Positions 1 to 6,134 of a DNA stretch of 16,214 bases are shown here, piece after piece. Source of the stretch: Actinomycetota bacterium (GTDB lineage: Bacteria > Actinomycetota > Thermoleophilia > Gaiellales > Gaiellaceae). A program made the translations under genes and the position numbers. The stretch covers positions 1 to 16,214 of the forward strand of contig JACDER010000003.1 of NCBI GenBank assembly GCA_013816275.1. The letters run 5' to 3'. The notes beneath the pieces are model-generated. The model did no database searches, had not been told where the DNA came from, and saw nothing but the letters and a program-made list of their open reading frames with translations. Each line of letters begins with the position of its first letter. Position 1 is the stretch's first letter.

Positions 1-92
1 GCGCCCGCCGCACGTAGCGCTGCTACGTGCCGCGACCACCCGCGGTGCCCGGCTTGGCCTTGAGCGCCCCCGGCGGCGGCCGAATTTCCCAT
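1..92 (-). CDS. Possible start of a gene following moxR (partial, weak)
   Basis: After the MoxR stop on the minus strand, an ATG at 92 opens a frame that stays open to the window edge (30 codons, beginning MGNSAAAGGAQ). A purine-rich AGAGGG lies a few bases upstream of it. MoxR genes are often followed by a DUF58 gene, but these residues (Gly, Ala, Gln rich) do not look like the start of a DUF58 protein, and the frame contains the 10-30 palindrome. I recognise no family. It may be non-coding. Confidence 0.2.
   Translation of the reverse strand, partial: MGNSAAAGGAQGQAGHRGWSRHVAALRAAG
10..30. repeat. Perfect 9-bp palindrome with 3-nt loop
   Basis: The arms GCACGTAGC (10-18) and GCTACGTGC (22-30) are exact reverse complements around a 3-nt loop. 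On the minus strand the hairpin would form about 70 nt downstream of the MoxR stop codon. It could be a terminator-like or processing hairpin. There is no T-tract on either side, so a classical intrinsic terminator is not shown, and it could equally lie inside a following gene. Confidence 0.45.
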
Positions 93-99
93 CAGCCCT

Positions 100-1110
100 C
101 TAGTCCCCGAGCGCGATTCCCGGCCGTGGGACGAGCTCGAGGCAGCGACGGACGAGGTCGAGGTGGACGAGGCCGTCGCCGTTTCCCGCCTCCAGCCGGT
201 ACAGGTTCAGGAGGACGCGATGAGCCAGCACCGGTTCGAACAGCACCTCGACGTCCTCCGGCTCGACGAAGGGACGGCCGTGGATCAGGGCCCGCGCGCG
301 CGCGGCTCGCTCGAGCGCGAGCGACCCACGGACGGAAGCGCCCACGGTGACGAACTCGAGCTCGCGCGTGGCGCGGACGAGCTCGATCAGCCAGCGCTGG
401 ATGATCGGGTCGATGTAGACGTCCTCGACGGCAGCCTGGATGCGGCGAAGGTCGGAGACGCCGATCACGGGGCCGAGCGAGTTCAGCGGGTGATCGTGCA
501 GCTGAGCCTGGACGATGCGGAGCTCGTCGTCGAGGTTCGGATAGCCGAGAGTCGTCTTGAGGAAGAACCGGTCGAGCTGCGCCTCAGGGAGGGGGAACGT
601 GCCCTCGTGGTCGAGCGGATTCTGCGTCGCGAGGATCAGGAACGGGTCGGGCAACTGGTGGGACTCCCCGTCGACCGTGATCTGACGCTCCGCCATCGCC
701 TCGAGTAGCGCCGACTGGGTGCGCGGCATCGCGCGGTTGATCTCGTCGACGAGGACGATGCCCGCGAAGATCGGACCGGCGTGGAACTCGAACTCGCGCT
801 CCTTCTGGTTGTAGATCGACAGCCCCGTCAGGTCGGTCGGCTGGAGGTCGGGCGTGCACTGGACGCGCGACGACCGGGCTCCTTCGATCGACTTGGCGAT
901 GGCGCGGGCGAGAACCGTCTTCGCCGTTCCCGGGACATCTTCGAGCAGCACGTGGCCGCGGCAGAACAGCGCGCACAGGACGAGACTGATCTCGTCTCGC
1001 TTCCCGCGCACGACGAGCTCGATGTTCTCCAGCAGCCGCTCGGCCAGCTCGGTCGCGGCCGTGAACTCCGCGCTCGGCTCGACGTGCTTCCTGAAAATCT
1101 CGTTCTTCAG
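100..1110 (-). CDS. MoxR-family AAA+ ATPase
   Basis: MoxR ATPases are AAA+ chaperone-like proteins that help mature or activate partner complexes, often with VWA-domain or DUF58 proteins. The 336-aa product has Walker A EDVPGTAKT (57-65, Lys64), Walker B IVLVDEINR (118-126) and the sensor-like LATQNP (160-165), followed by the C-terminal lid region. The length fits the family (about 310-350 aa). Start choice: the first ATG/GTG/TTG in frame is GTG at 1011, but that would remove the conserved helix LLENIELVVRGKRDEI. The frame extends upstream to a CTG at 1110 preceded by GGAGG with a 5-nt spacer, giving MKNEIFRKHVEP. I therefore prefer CTG, a rare start codon. The P-loop reads GTAKT where many relatives have GVGKT. 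The gene is divergent from lpd. The family call is firm and the partner is unknown. Confidence 0.93.
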   Translation of the reverse strand: MKNEIFRKHVEPSAEFTAATELAERLLENIELVVRGKRDEISLVLCALFCRGHVLLEDVPGTAKTVLARAIAKSIEGARSSRVQCTPDLQPTDLTGLSIYNQKEREFEFHAGPIFAGIVLVDEINRAMPRTQSALLEAMAERQITVDGESHQLPDPFLILATQNPLDHEGTFPLPEAQLDRFFLKTTLGYPNLDDELRIVQAQLHDHPLNSLGPVIGVSDLRRIQAAVEDVYIDPIIQRWLIELVRATRELEFVTVGASVRGSLALERAARARALIHGRPFVEPEDVEVLFEPVLAHRVLLNLYRLEAGNGDGLVHLDLVRRCLELVPRPGIALGD

Positions 1111-1115
1111 TTGAG

Positions 1116-1120
1116 CCTCC
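1116..1120 (-). promoter_or_regulatory. Ribosome binding site GGAGG for the MoxR gene
   Basis: Read on the minus strand, GGAGG is followed by CTCAA and then CTG at 1110. This strong Shine-Dalgarno at ideal spacing, with no ATG/GTG/TTG in position, is the main reason for calling a CTG start. Confidence 0.6.
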
Positions 1121-1141
1121 GCGCACGCGGGACGCGTGCAG

Positions 1142-1171
1142 CTACCGGCGAGCCTACCGGTCCCGCCGGTA
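1142..1171. promoter_or_regulatory. Repeated TACCGG half-sites, possible operator
   Basis: CTACCGG occurs at 1142-1148 and again at 1154-1160, a 12-bp repeat distance. The second copy is followed after 5 nt by its inverse CCGGTA (1166-1171), making a 6-bp inverted repeat. This lies between the divergent MoxR and lpd genes, where an operator would be expected. In GC-rich DNA such short repeats can arise by chance. Confidence 0.35.
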
Positions 1172-1187
1172 TCGGCAAACGCGTCGA

Positions 1188-1193
1188 TAGGAT
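1188..1193 (+). promoter_or_regulatory. Candidate -10 box for the lpd operon
   Basis: TAGGAT fits the TANNNT actinobacterial -10 pattern and ends 7 nt before the ATG at 1201, so transcription could begin at or next to the start codon (leaderless). The same bases contain AGGA (1189-1192), which could instead serve as a Shine-Dalgarno 8 nt from the ATG. I see no convincing -35 box. Confidence 0.35.
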
Positions 1194-1200
1194 CGAAGCG

Positions 1201-2607
1201 ATGGAATGTGACGTCGCGGTACTGGGAGGGGGGCCCGGCGGCTATACGGCCGCGATCCGGGCTGCCCAGTTAGGCGCCAAGGCGGTCTGTATCGAGAAGG
1301 AGCCGGAGCTCGGCGGCACCTGCCTGCGCGTTGGCTGCATTCCGACGAAAGCCTGGGTGCAGACGGCGTTCTTCCTCAGGGCCGCCGAGGAGAGCTTCGC
1401 CAAGCTGGGCGTCCAGGTGGGCGAGGCGAAGCTCGACTTCGCTACCGCGAACGAATGGAAGGCCGCCGTCGTCAAGCAGATGACCCAGGGCGTCGCCGGC
1501 CTTTTCAAGGCGAACGGCGTCGAGTGGGTCAAGGGCACGGGACGTTTCAAGGACGCGAACACGATCGCGGTCGAGGGTGGGGAGGACGTCACCTTCAAGT
1601 CCGCCGTAGTCGCCACCGGCTCGTTCCCGCTTCGGCCCCCGATTGAAGGCCTCGACTCGAAGCTCTGCGTCGATTCGACCGGCCTCCTCGCCCAGACCGA
1701 GGTCCCGCGACGACTCGCCGTCCTGGGCGGCGGCATCATCGGCTGCGAGTTCGCCTCGATCTTCAACCGCTTCGGCTCGGAGGTAACGATCATCGAGATG
1801 CTGCCGAGCCTGATTCCGCAGGAGGACGCCGACGCCTCGAAGGAGCTCGCGAAGCAGTTCGGCCGGCGCGGGATCACGCTCCAGCTCGAGAAGCAGTGCA
1901 CCAAGGTCGAGGAATCGGGCGGGGCGCTAACCGTCCATTTCGGAGAGGGCGAGACGGTCGAGGCCGACCTGATGCTCGTCTCCGTCGGCCGCGGGCCGCT
2001 CGTCGAGGACCTCGGGCTCGAGGAGATCGGAGTCGAGCTCGACCGGCGCAAGGGCATCGCCGCCGACGAGCACCGCCGCACGACCGTCCCGCACATCTAC
2101 GCGGTCGGTGACTGCGCCGGCTACTGGCAGCTCGCGCATACGGCATTCCGGGAGGGCGAGGTAGCGGCCGAGAACGCGATGGGCCACGAAGCGGTCGTCG
2201 ACAACCGTGGCGTCCCGCGGCCGATCTACACGGACCCGGAGATCGCAGGCGTCGGCCTGACCGAGGCCGAGGCGCGCGAGCAGTACGGGGACGACGTCGC
2301 GACGGGCACCTTCCCGTGGGTCGCGAACGCGCGGGCAGTGATGCAGGACGAGACCGTCGGATGGGTGAAATCGATCCACGAGACCCGCTACGGGGAGCTG
2401 CTGGGGCTCGTCATGGTCGGCCCGCACGTCACCGACCTGATCGAAGCCGGCGTCGTCGCGCTCGACGCGGAGGCGACGGTCGAGACGGTCGCGGACGGCA
2501 TGGCGGCGCACCCGACGCTCTCGGAGGCGATCAAGGAGGCCGGGCTCGTGGCGCTCGAACGCGCGATTCATCTTCCTCCGAAACGCAGAGCGGCCGCCCA
2601 GGCCTGA
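1201..2607 (+). CDS. lpdA: Dihydrolipoyl dehydrogenase (E3)
   Basis: This cytoplasmic FAD enzyme reoxidises dihydrolipoamide on E2 or glycine-cleavage H proteins and passes electrons to NAD+. The 468-aa product has the N-terminal FAD Rossmann motif GGGPGG (9-14), the redox-active disulfide in GGTCLRVGCIPTK (Cys41, Cys46), the NAD-binding GGGIIG (176-181), the second FAD motif IYAVGDCAG (299-307) and the C-terminal dimer-interface pair HPTLSE (His437, Glu442) that completes the partner active site. All catalytic residues are present and the length is typical. The reading frame is open far upstream, but the ATG at 1201 begins exactly at the FAD-binding strand. It is the first gene of the seven-gene plus-strand cluster. 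No E1/E2 genes are in the window, so the complex it serves is unknown. The paralogous mercuric reductase and glutathione reductase are less likely given the E3-type motifs. Confidence 0.95.
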   Translation: MECDVAVLGGGPGGYTAAIRAAQLGAKAVCIEKEPELGGTCLRVGCIPTKAWVQTAFFLRAAEESFAKLGVQVGEAKLDFATANEWKAAVVKQMTQGVAGLFKANGVEWVKGTGRFKDANTIAVEGGEDVTFKSAVVATGSFPLRPPIEGLDSKLCVDSTGLLAQTEVPRRLAVLGGGIIGCEFASIFNRFGSEVTIIEMLPSLIPQEDADASKELAKQFGRRGITLQLEKQCTKVEESGGALTVHFGEGETVEADLMLVSVGRGPLVEDLGLEEIGVELDRRKGIAADEHRRTTVPHIYAVGDCAGYWQLAHTAFREGEVAAENAMGHEAVVDNRGVPRPIYTDPEIAGVGLTEAEAREQYGDDVATGTFPWVANARAVMQDETVGWVKSIHETRYGELLGLVMVGPHVTDLIEAGVVALDAEATVETVADGMAAHPTLSEAIKEAGLVALERAIHLPPKRRAAAQA

Positions 2608-2622
2608 TTGAATAGGACGATG

Positions 2623-2847
2623 ATGAAAAAGATCTTCACCAAGAGAAATGCAGTGCTCGGCGCGGCGGCCTGGAGGGTGGGTAAGGGCATCGCGAAGAAG
2701 AAGGCCAAGGGCGTGGTGCCGGGCAAGACGAAGTCCTCCGGGAAGAAGAAGCCGGCGGCAATCATCGCCGGCATCGGAGCGGCGATCGGCGGCCTCGCGC
2801 TCCTCAAGCGCAAGCGCAAGAGCGGCGACTCCTCGAGCAGCGAGTAG
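2623..2847 (+). CDS. Small very basic membrane peptide, unknown function
   Basis: This 74-aa product is not one I recognise. It begins with ATGATG at 2620/2623. AGGA at 2614-2617 lies 5 nt from the second ATG, so 2623 is preferred. The N-terminal half is Lys/Arg-rich (about residues 3-46). A single glycine- and alanine-rich hydrophobic segment follows (AAIIAGIGAAIGGLALL, about 46-62), then LKRKRKSG and a Ser-rich tail ending in Glu. This looks like a one-pass membrane peptide, or a membrane- or nucleic-acid-associated basic peptide. Its position 15 nt after lpd, with a stop that overlaps the hisC start by one base, argues that it is translated with the operon. It resembles the short poly-cationic DUF-type proteins common in actinobacteria, but I cannot name a family. 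Confidence 0.72.
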   Translation: MKKIFTKRNAVLGAAAWRVGKGIAKKKAKGVVPGKTKSSGKKKPAAIIAGIGAAIGGLALLKRKRKSGDSSSSE

Positions 2848-3971
2848 TGGCCGGGCCGGCCGGGGTTCCCGAGGGCGTCGTTCGGCGCGCTCTCGAGGGG
2901 GTCAGGGCCTACGAGCCGGGGAAGCCGGTCGAGGAGGTTCAGCGCGAGCTCGGGCTCGGGCGCGTCGTCAAGCTGGCCTCGAACGAGGGCCCTTTCCCAC
3001 CGTTCCCCGCCGCGCTGGAGGCGATTGAGCGCACGGCCCGCGACCTGAACCGCTACCCCGACGGCGGCTCCTATCTCCTCCGGAGTGCGCTCGCCGAGCG
3101 CCAGGGTGTTCCTTTCCAGGAGCTGGTGGTCGGGTCGGGCGCGGACGCGCTGATCGACTGCATCTCGCAGGCGACCCTCGATCCCGGCGACGAGATCGTC
3201 TGTGGCTGGCCCTCCTTCGCGAGCTATGTGATCGACGCGCTGAAGATGGGCGCGGTGCCGAAGACGGTGCCGCTCACGGACAACCGCTACGACATGGATG
3301 CGATCCTGGACGCGATCGGCCCGAAGACGAAGCTCGTCTTCATCTGCAATCCCAACAACCCGACCGGGACGATGAATACGAAAGCCGAGCTCGACTCCTA
3401 CTTCGAGCGCGTCCCCGGCCACGTGCTGACCGTGCTCGACCAGGCGTACTTCGAATACATGGAAGAACCGGATTATCCGGACGGGATCGAGGAGTACGCG
3501 AAAGCGGGGCAACCCGTACTCGTGTTGCGCACGTTCTCCAAGATCTACGGGCTGGCCGGGCTGCGTGTCGGCTACGGGGTCGCGCCCGCCGAGATCGTCA
3601 CGGCCATCGCGAAAGTGCGCCGTGCGTTCGACGTCAACCAGCAGGCCCAGGCGGCGGCGCTCGCCAGCCTCGACTCGCCGGAGGAGCTGATCCGGCGCCG
3701 CGCGGTGAACGCCGAGGGACGAGAGCAACTCGAGCAGATTCTGCGCGACCACGGCTTCGAGCCGGCCACCCCGGCCGTGACCAACTTCCTGTTCTTCGAG
3801 GTCGGAGACGACTCGAAGCCGCTGTTCAAACAACTGCTCGCCGAAGGCGTGATCGTCCGCCCGATGGGCGCTTTCGGAGCGCCCGGCGGGATCCGGGTGA
3901 CCGTGGGGACGCCCGAAGAGAACGAGTTCTTCGCCGCGGCGCTCGGCCGGGTGCTCGCCCACGCGCCGTAG
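2847..3971 (+). CDS. hisC: Histidinol-phosphate aminotransferase family (HisC-like)
   Basis: This is a PLP-dependent class I/II aminotransferase. HisC converts imidazole-acetol phosphate and glutamate to histidinol phosphate and 2-oxoglutarate in histidine synthesis. The 374-aa product has the substrate-loop region LASNEGPFPPFP (43-54), NPNNPTG (168-174), the PLP-contacting Asp198 in LDQAYFEY, and the Schiff-base Lys232 in TFSKIYGLAGLRVGYG, all typical of HisC. The start is GTG at 2847, sharing its G with the preceding TAG. There is no clear Shine-Dalgarno, so translational coupling is likely. No other his gene is present in the window. HisC-like enzymes can also act on aromatic amino acids, so the true substrate may be phenylalanine, tyrosine or another 2-oxo acid. 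Confidence 0.9.
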   Translation: MAGPAGVPEGVVRRALEGVRAYEPGKPVEEVQRELGLGRVVKLASNEGPFPPFPAALEAIERTARDLNRYPDGGSYLLRSALAERQGVPFQELVVGSGADALIDCISQATLDPGDEIVCGWPSFASYVIDALKMGAVPKTVPLTDNRYDMDAILDAIGPKTKLVFICNPNNPTGTMNTKAELDSYFERVPGHVLTVLDQAYFEYMEEPDYPDGIEEYAKAGQPVLVLRTFSKIYGLAGLRVGYGVAPAEIVTAIAKVRRAFDVNQQAQAAALASLDSPEELIRRRAVNAEGREQLEQILRDHGFEPATPAVTNFLFFEVGDDSKPLFKQLLAEGVIVRPMGAFGAPGGIRVTVGTPEENEFFAAALGRVLAHAP

Positions 3972-3973
3972 CC

Positions 3974-4957
3974 ATGGCCCGGCGGGGAGAATGGACCGGC
4001 GAGTCGCTCGCGGCCGGGGTTCGCTCCGGCGACAAGCGCGCGCTCGCCCGCGCGATCACGCTGGTCGAGAACTCCGACCCGCTCGCGTACCAGCTCGTAC
4101 GCGATCTCTATCCCGAGACCGGTCGCGCCTACACGGTCGGGATCACGGGCCCACCCGGAGTCGGCAAGTCGACCCTGATCGCCTCTCTCATCCGGCACGT
4201 CCGGGCGGCCGGCCGCACTGTGGGAGTGATCTCGGTCGACCCGTCGAGCCCGTTCTCGAAGGGAGCGCTGCTGGGAGATCGCATTCGCCTCTCCGACCAC
4301 TTCCTCGATCCCGACGTCTTCATTCGCTCGATGGGCACGCGCGGCCATCTGGGCGGCCTCGCCGAGACGACCCTTCAGGCGATGCTGATCCTCGACGCAT
4401 CCGGCAAGGACGTGCTCTTCGTCGAGACGGTCGGGGCCGGCCAGAGCGAGGTGGAGGTGATCGGGATCGCGGACACGATCGTTCTGGTGCTGATGCCCGG
4501 CTCCGGCGACTCGGTGCAGGCGCTCAAGGCGGGGATCATGGAGATTCCCGACGTGATCGCGATCAACAAGATGGACCACCCGGCCGCGAAGACGATGCTG
4601 AACGAGGTCCGCTCGGTCCTCTCGCTCGACCGCGAGCGATCGTGGCGCCCACCCATCGTCCTGACCGAGGCGGCGCGCGACGAGAACATCGCAGAGCTCT
4701 GGGAGAAGGTCGAGCAGCACCGCGCCCACCTCGAGAGCGAGGGGTTGCTCGAGGAGCGCCGGCGGAAGAACCTCGCCGGGGAGGTGTTCGCGGTGGCGTC
4801 GGGGCGGGCGAAGTCGCACCTCGAGCAGGCCGTCGAAGGCGACCCGGAGCTGCGTCGTGTCCTCGATGCCGTGCAGGCGCGCGAGCTCGACCCACTGACG
4901 GCCGTGCGGGAGATACTCCAGAAGGTGTTCCACGTTGACGGCGAAGATCGCTCCTAG
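3974..4957 (+). CDS. meaB: MeaB/ArgK-type G3E GTPase, methylmalonyl-CoA mutase chaperone
   Basis: MeaB is a cytoplasmic GTPase that gates cofactor delivery to, and protects, adenosylcobalamin-dependent methylmalonyl-CoA mutase. The 327-aa product has Walker A GPPGVGKST (59-67), the switch-I region VDPSSPFSKGALLGDR (88-103), the switch-II region VETVGAGQSEVEV (150-162) and the base-recognition motif NKMD (198-201), in the order and spacing of the family. An N-terminal helical arm (about 1-50) and a C-terminal helical dimerisation region (about 260-327) flank the G domain. The ATG at 3974 lies 2 nt after the hisC stop. The mutase itself is not here. The older name, LAO/AO transport ATPase ArgK, is the same family. 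A related enzyme such as isobutyryl- or ethylmalonyl-CoA mutase could be the client. Confidence 0.92.
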   Translation: MARRGEWTGESLAAGVRSGDKRALARAITLVENSDPLAYQLVRDLYPETGRAYTVGITGPPGVGKSTLIASLIRHVRAAGRTVGVISVDPSSPFSKGALLGDRIRLSDHFLDPDVFIRSMGTRGHLGGLAETTLQAMLILDASGKDVLFVETVGAGQSEVEVIGIADTIVLVLMPGSGDSVQALKAGIMEIPDVIAINKMDHPAAKTMLNEVRSVLSLDRERSWRPPIVLTEAARDENIAELWEKVEQHRAHLESEGLLEERRRKNLAGEVFAVASGRAKSHLEQAVEGDPELRRVLDAVQARELDPLTAVREILQKVFHVDGEDRS

Positions 4958-6134
4958 CTTCGAAGACATTCAGGCCGCGCAGCGCCGCATCGAAGGCATT
5001 GCGCGCGTCACGCCGGTCTACAGCTCGGAGACCTTCTCCAGGCTCACGGGCCGCCCGGTCCACCTGAAGGCGGAGAACCTCCAACGCACGGGGGCGTTCA
5101 AGATCCGCGGCGCGGTCAACAAGATCGCCTCTCTCACCCCTGAGGAGCACGCTGCGGGCGTCGTCACGGCGAGCGCCGGCAACCACGGCCAGGCGGTGGC
5201 GTGGGCGGCGCGCGAGGCCGGGGCGCTCGCCCGGATCTTCATGCCGCACCACACGCCGATGGCGAAGGTCGAGGCGACCAAGAACTACGGCGCGCACACC
5301 GAGCTCGGCGGCGAGACGTTCGAGGAGGCGCTCGAAGCCGCGCTCGGCCACGCTGCTGCCGAGAATGCGACGTTCCTGCACGCGTTCGAGGACGAGCACG
5401 TGATCGCGGGCCAGGGCACGATCGGTCTGGAGCTGCTCGAGCAGGTTCCCGACCTCGAGACGGTCGTCATCCCGATCGGCGGCGGGGGGCTCGCGTCCGG
5501 GATCGCGCTGGCGATCAGGGCGCAGAAGCCGCACGCCAGGCTCGTCGGCGTACAGGCAGCGGCGTTCGCTCCGCTGGCCGGCGGCAGCCAGGTCGGAGGC
5601 TTCACGATCGCGGAGGGGATCGCCGTCAAGCACCCCGGCGAGCTGACCTCGTCGATCCTGCGCGAGCTGCTGGACGACGTCGTCACGGTCACTGACGAGG
5701 AGATCAGCCAGGCGATCGTTCTCCTGCTCGAGCGGACGAAGCTCGTGGTCGAAGGAGCGGGCGCCGCCTCCGTCGCCGCGCTCCTCGCCGACCGTGTGGG
5801 CGGGAGCGGCCCCGCCGTCGCCGTCCTCTCGGGCGGAAACATCGATCCGACCCTGTTGATCTCAGTGATGCGGCACGGCCTCTCGTTGTCGGGCCGCTAC
5901 CTCGTCCTTCGCACCCGGATCCAGGACCGTCCAGGGGAGCTGATCAAGCTGCTGTCGCTCGTCGCCGAGGAGCGCGGCAACGTGATCTCCGTCGAGCACC
6001 ACCGCGAGGGGATGGACATGCCGGTGACCGAGAGCGAGGTCGAGTTGACGCTGATGATGCGAGACCAAGACCACTGCGCGACGCTCGTCGCGGCGCTCGA
6101 GGCCAACGGATACCCGGTCGAGCGGGTGCAATGA
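4935..6134 (+). CDS. ilvA: Threonine ammonia-lyase with C-terminal ACT domain
   Basis: This PLP enzyme deaminates threonine (or serine) to 2-oxobutyrate (or pyruvate) plus ammonia. The 399-aa product is a fold-type II enzyme: PLP Lys56 in TGAFKIRGA, SAGNHGQ (80-86) and the phosphate-binding glycine loop GGGGL (182-186). A single ACT regulatory domain follows at about 322-399 (YLVLRTRIQDRPGEL onward). One ACT domain and about 400 aa match the short threonine dehydratase class rather than the 500-aa IlvA with two ACT-like repeats, so it could be catabolic (TdcB-like) or biosynthetic. The start is TTG at 4935, inside the end of meaB (23-nt overlap), with AAGG about 9 nt upstream. The next gene begins in an ATGA overlap with its stop. 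The ACT domain suggests allosteric control by an amino acid, not shown here. Confidence 0.93.
   Translation: MTAKIAPSFEDIQAAQRRIEGIARVTPVYSSETFSRLTGRPVHLKAENLQRTGAFKIRGAVNKIASLTPEEHAAGVVTASAGNHGQAVAWAAREAGALARIFMPHHTPMAKVEATKNYGAHTELGGETFEEALEAALGHAAAENATFLHAFEDEHVIAGQGTIGLELLEQVPDLETVVIPIGGGGLASGIALAIRAQKPHARLVGVQAAAFAPLAGGSQVGGFTIAEGIAVKHPGELTSSILRELLDDVVTVTDEEISQAIVLLLERTKLVVEGAGAASVAALLADRVGGSGPAVAVLSGGNIDPTLLISVMRHGLSLSGRYLVLRTRIQDRPGELIKLLSLVAEERGNVISVEHHREGMDMPVTESEVELTLMMRDQDHCATLVAALEANGYPVERVQ

Noticed and set aside
781..1200. Longer N-terminus for dihydrolipoyl dehydrogenase (608 aa)
   Set aside because: The upstream part lies opposite the MoxR gene and has no lipoyl or other domain. 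The FAD-binding strand begins right after ATG 1201.
2847..3971. Start of a histidine biosynthesis operon
   Set aside because: Only a hisC-type gene is present. The neighbours are lpd, a small peptide, meaB and ilvA, none of them his genes.
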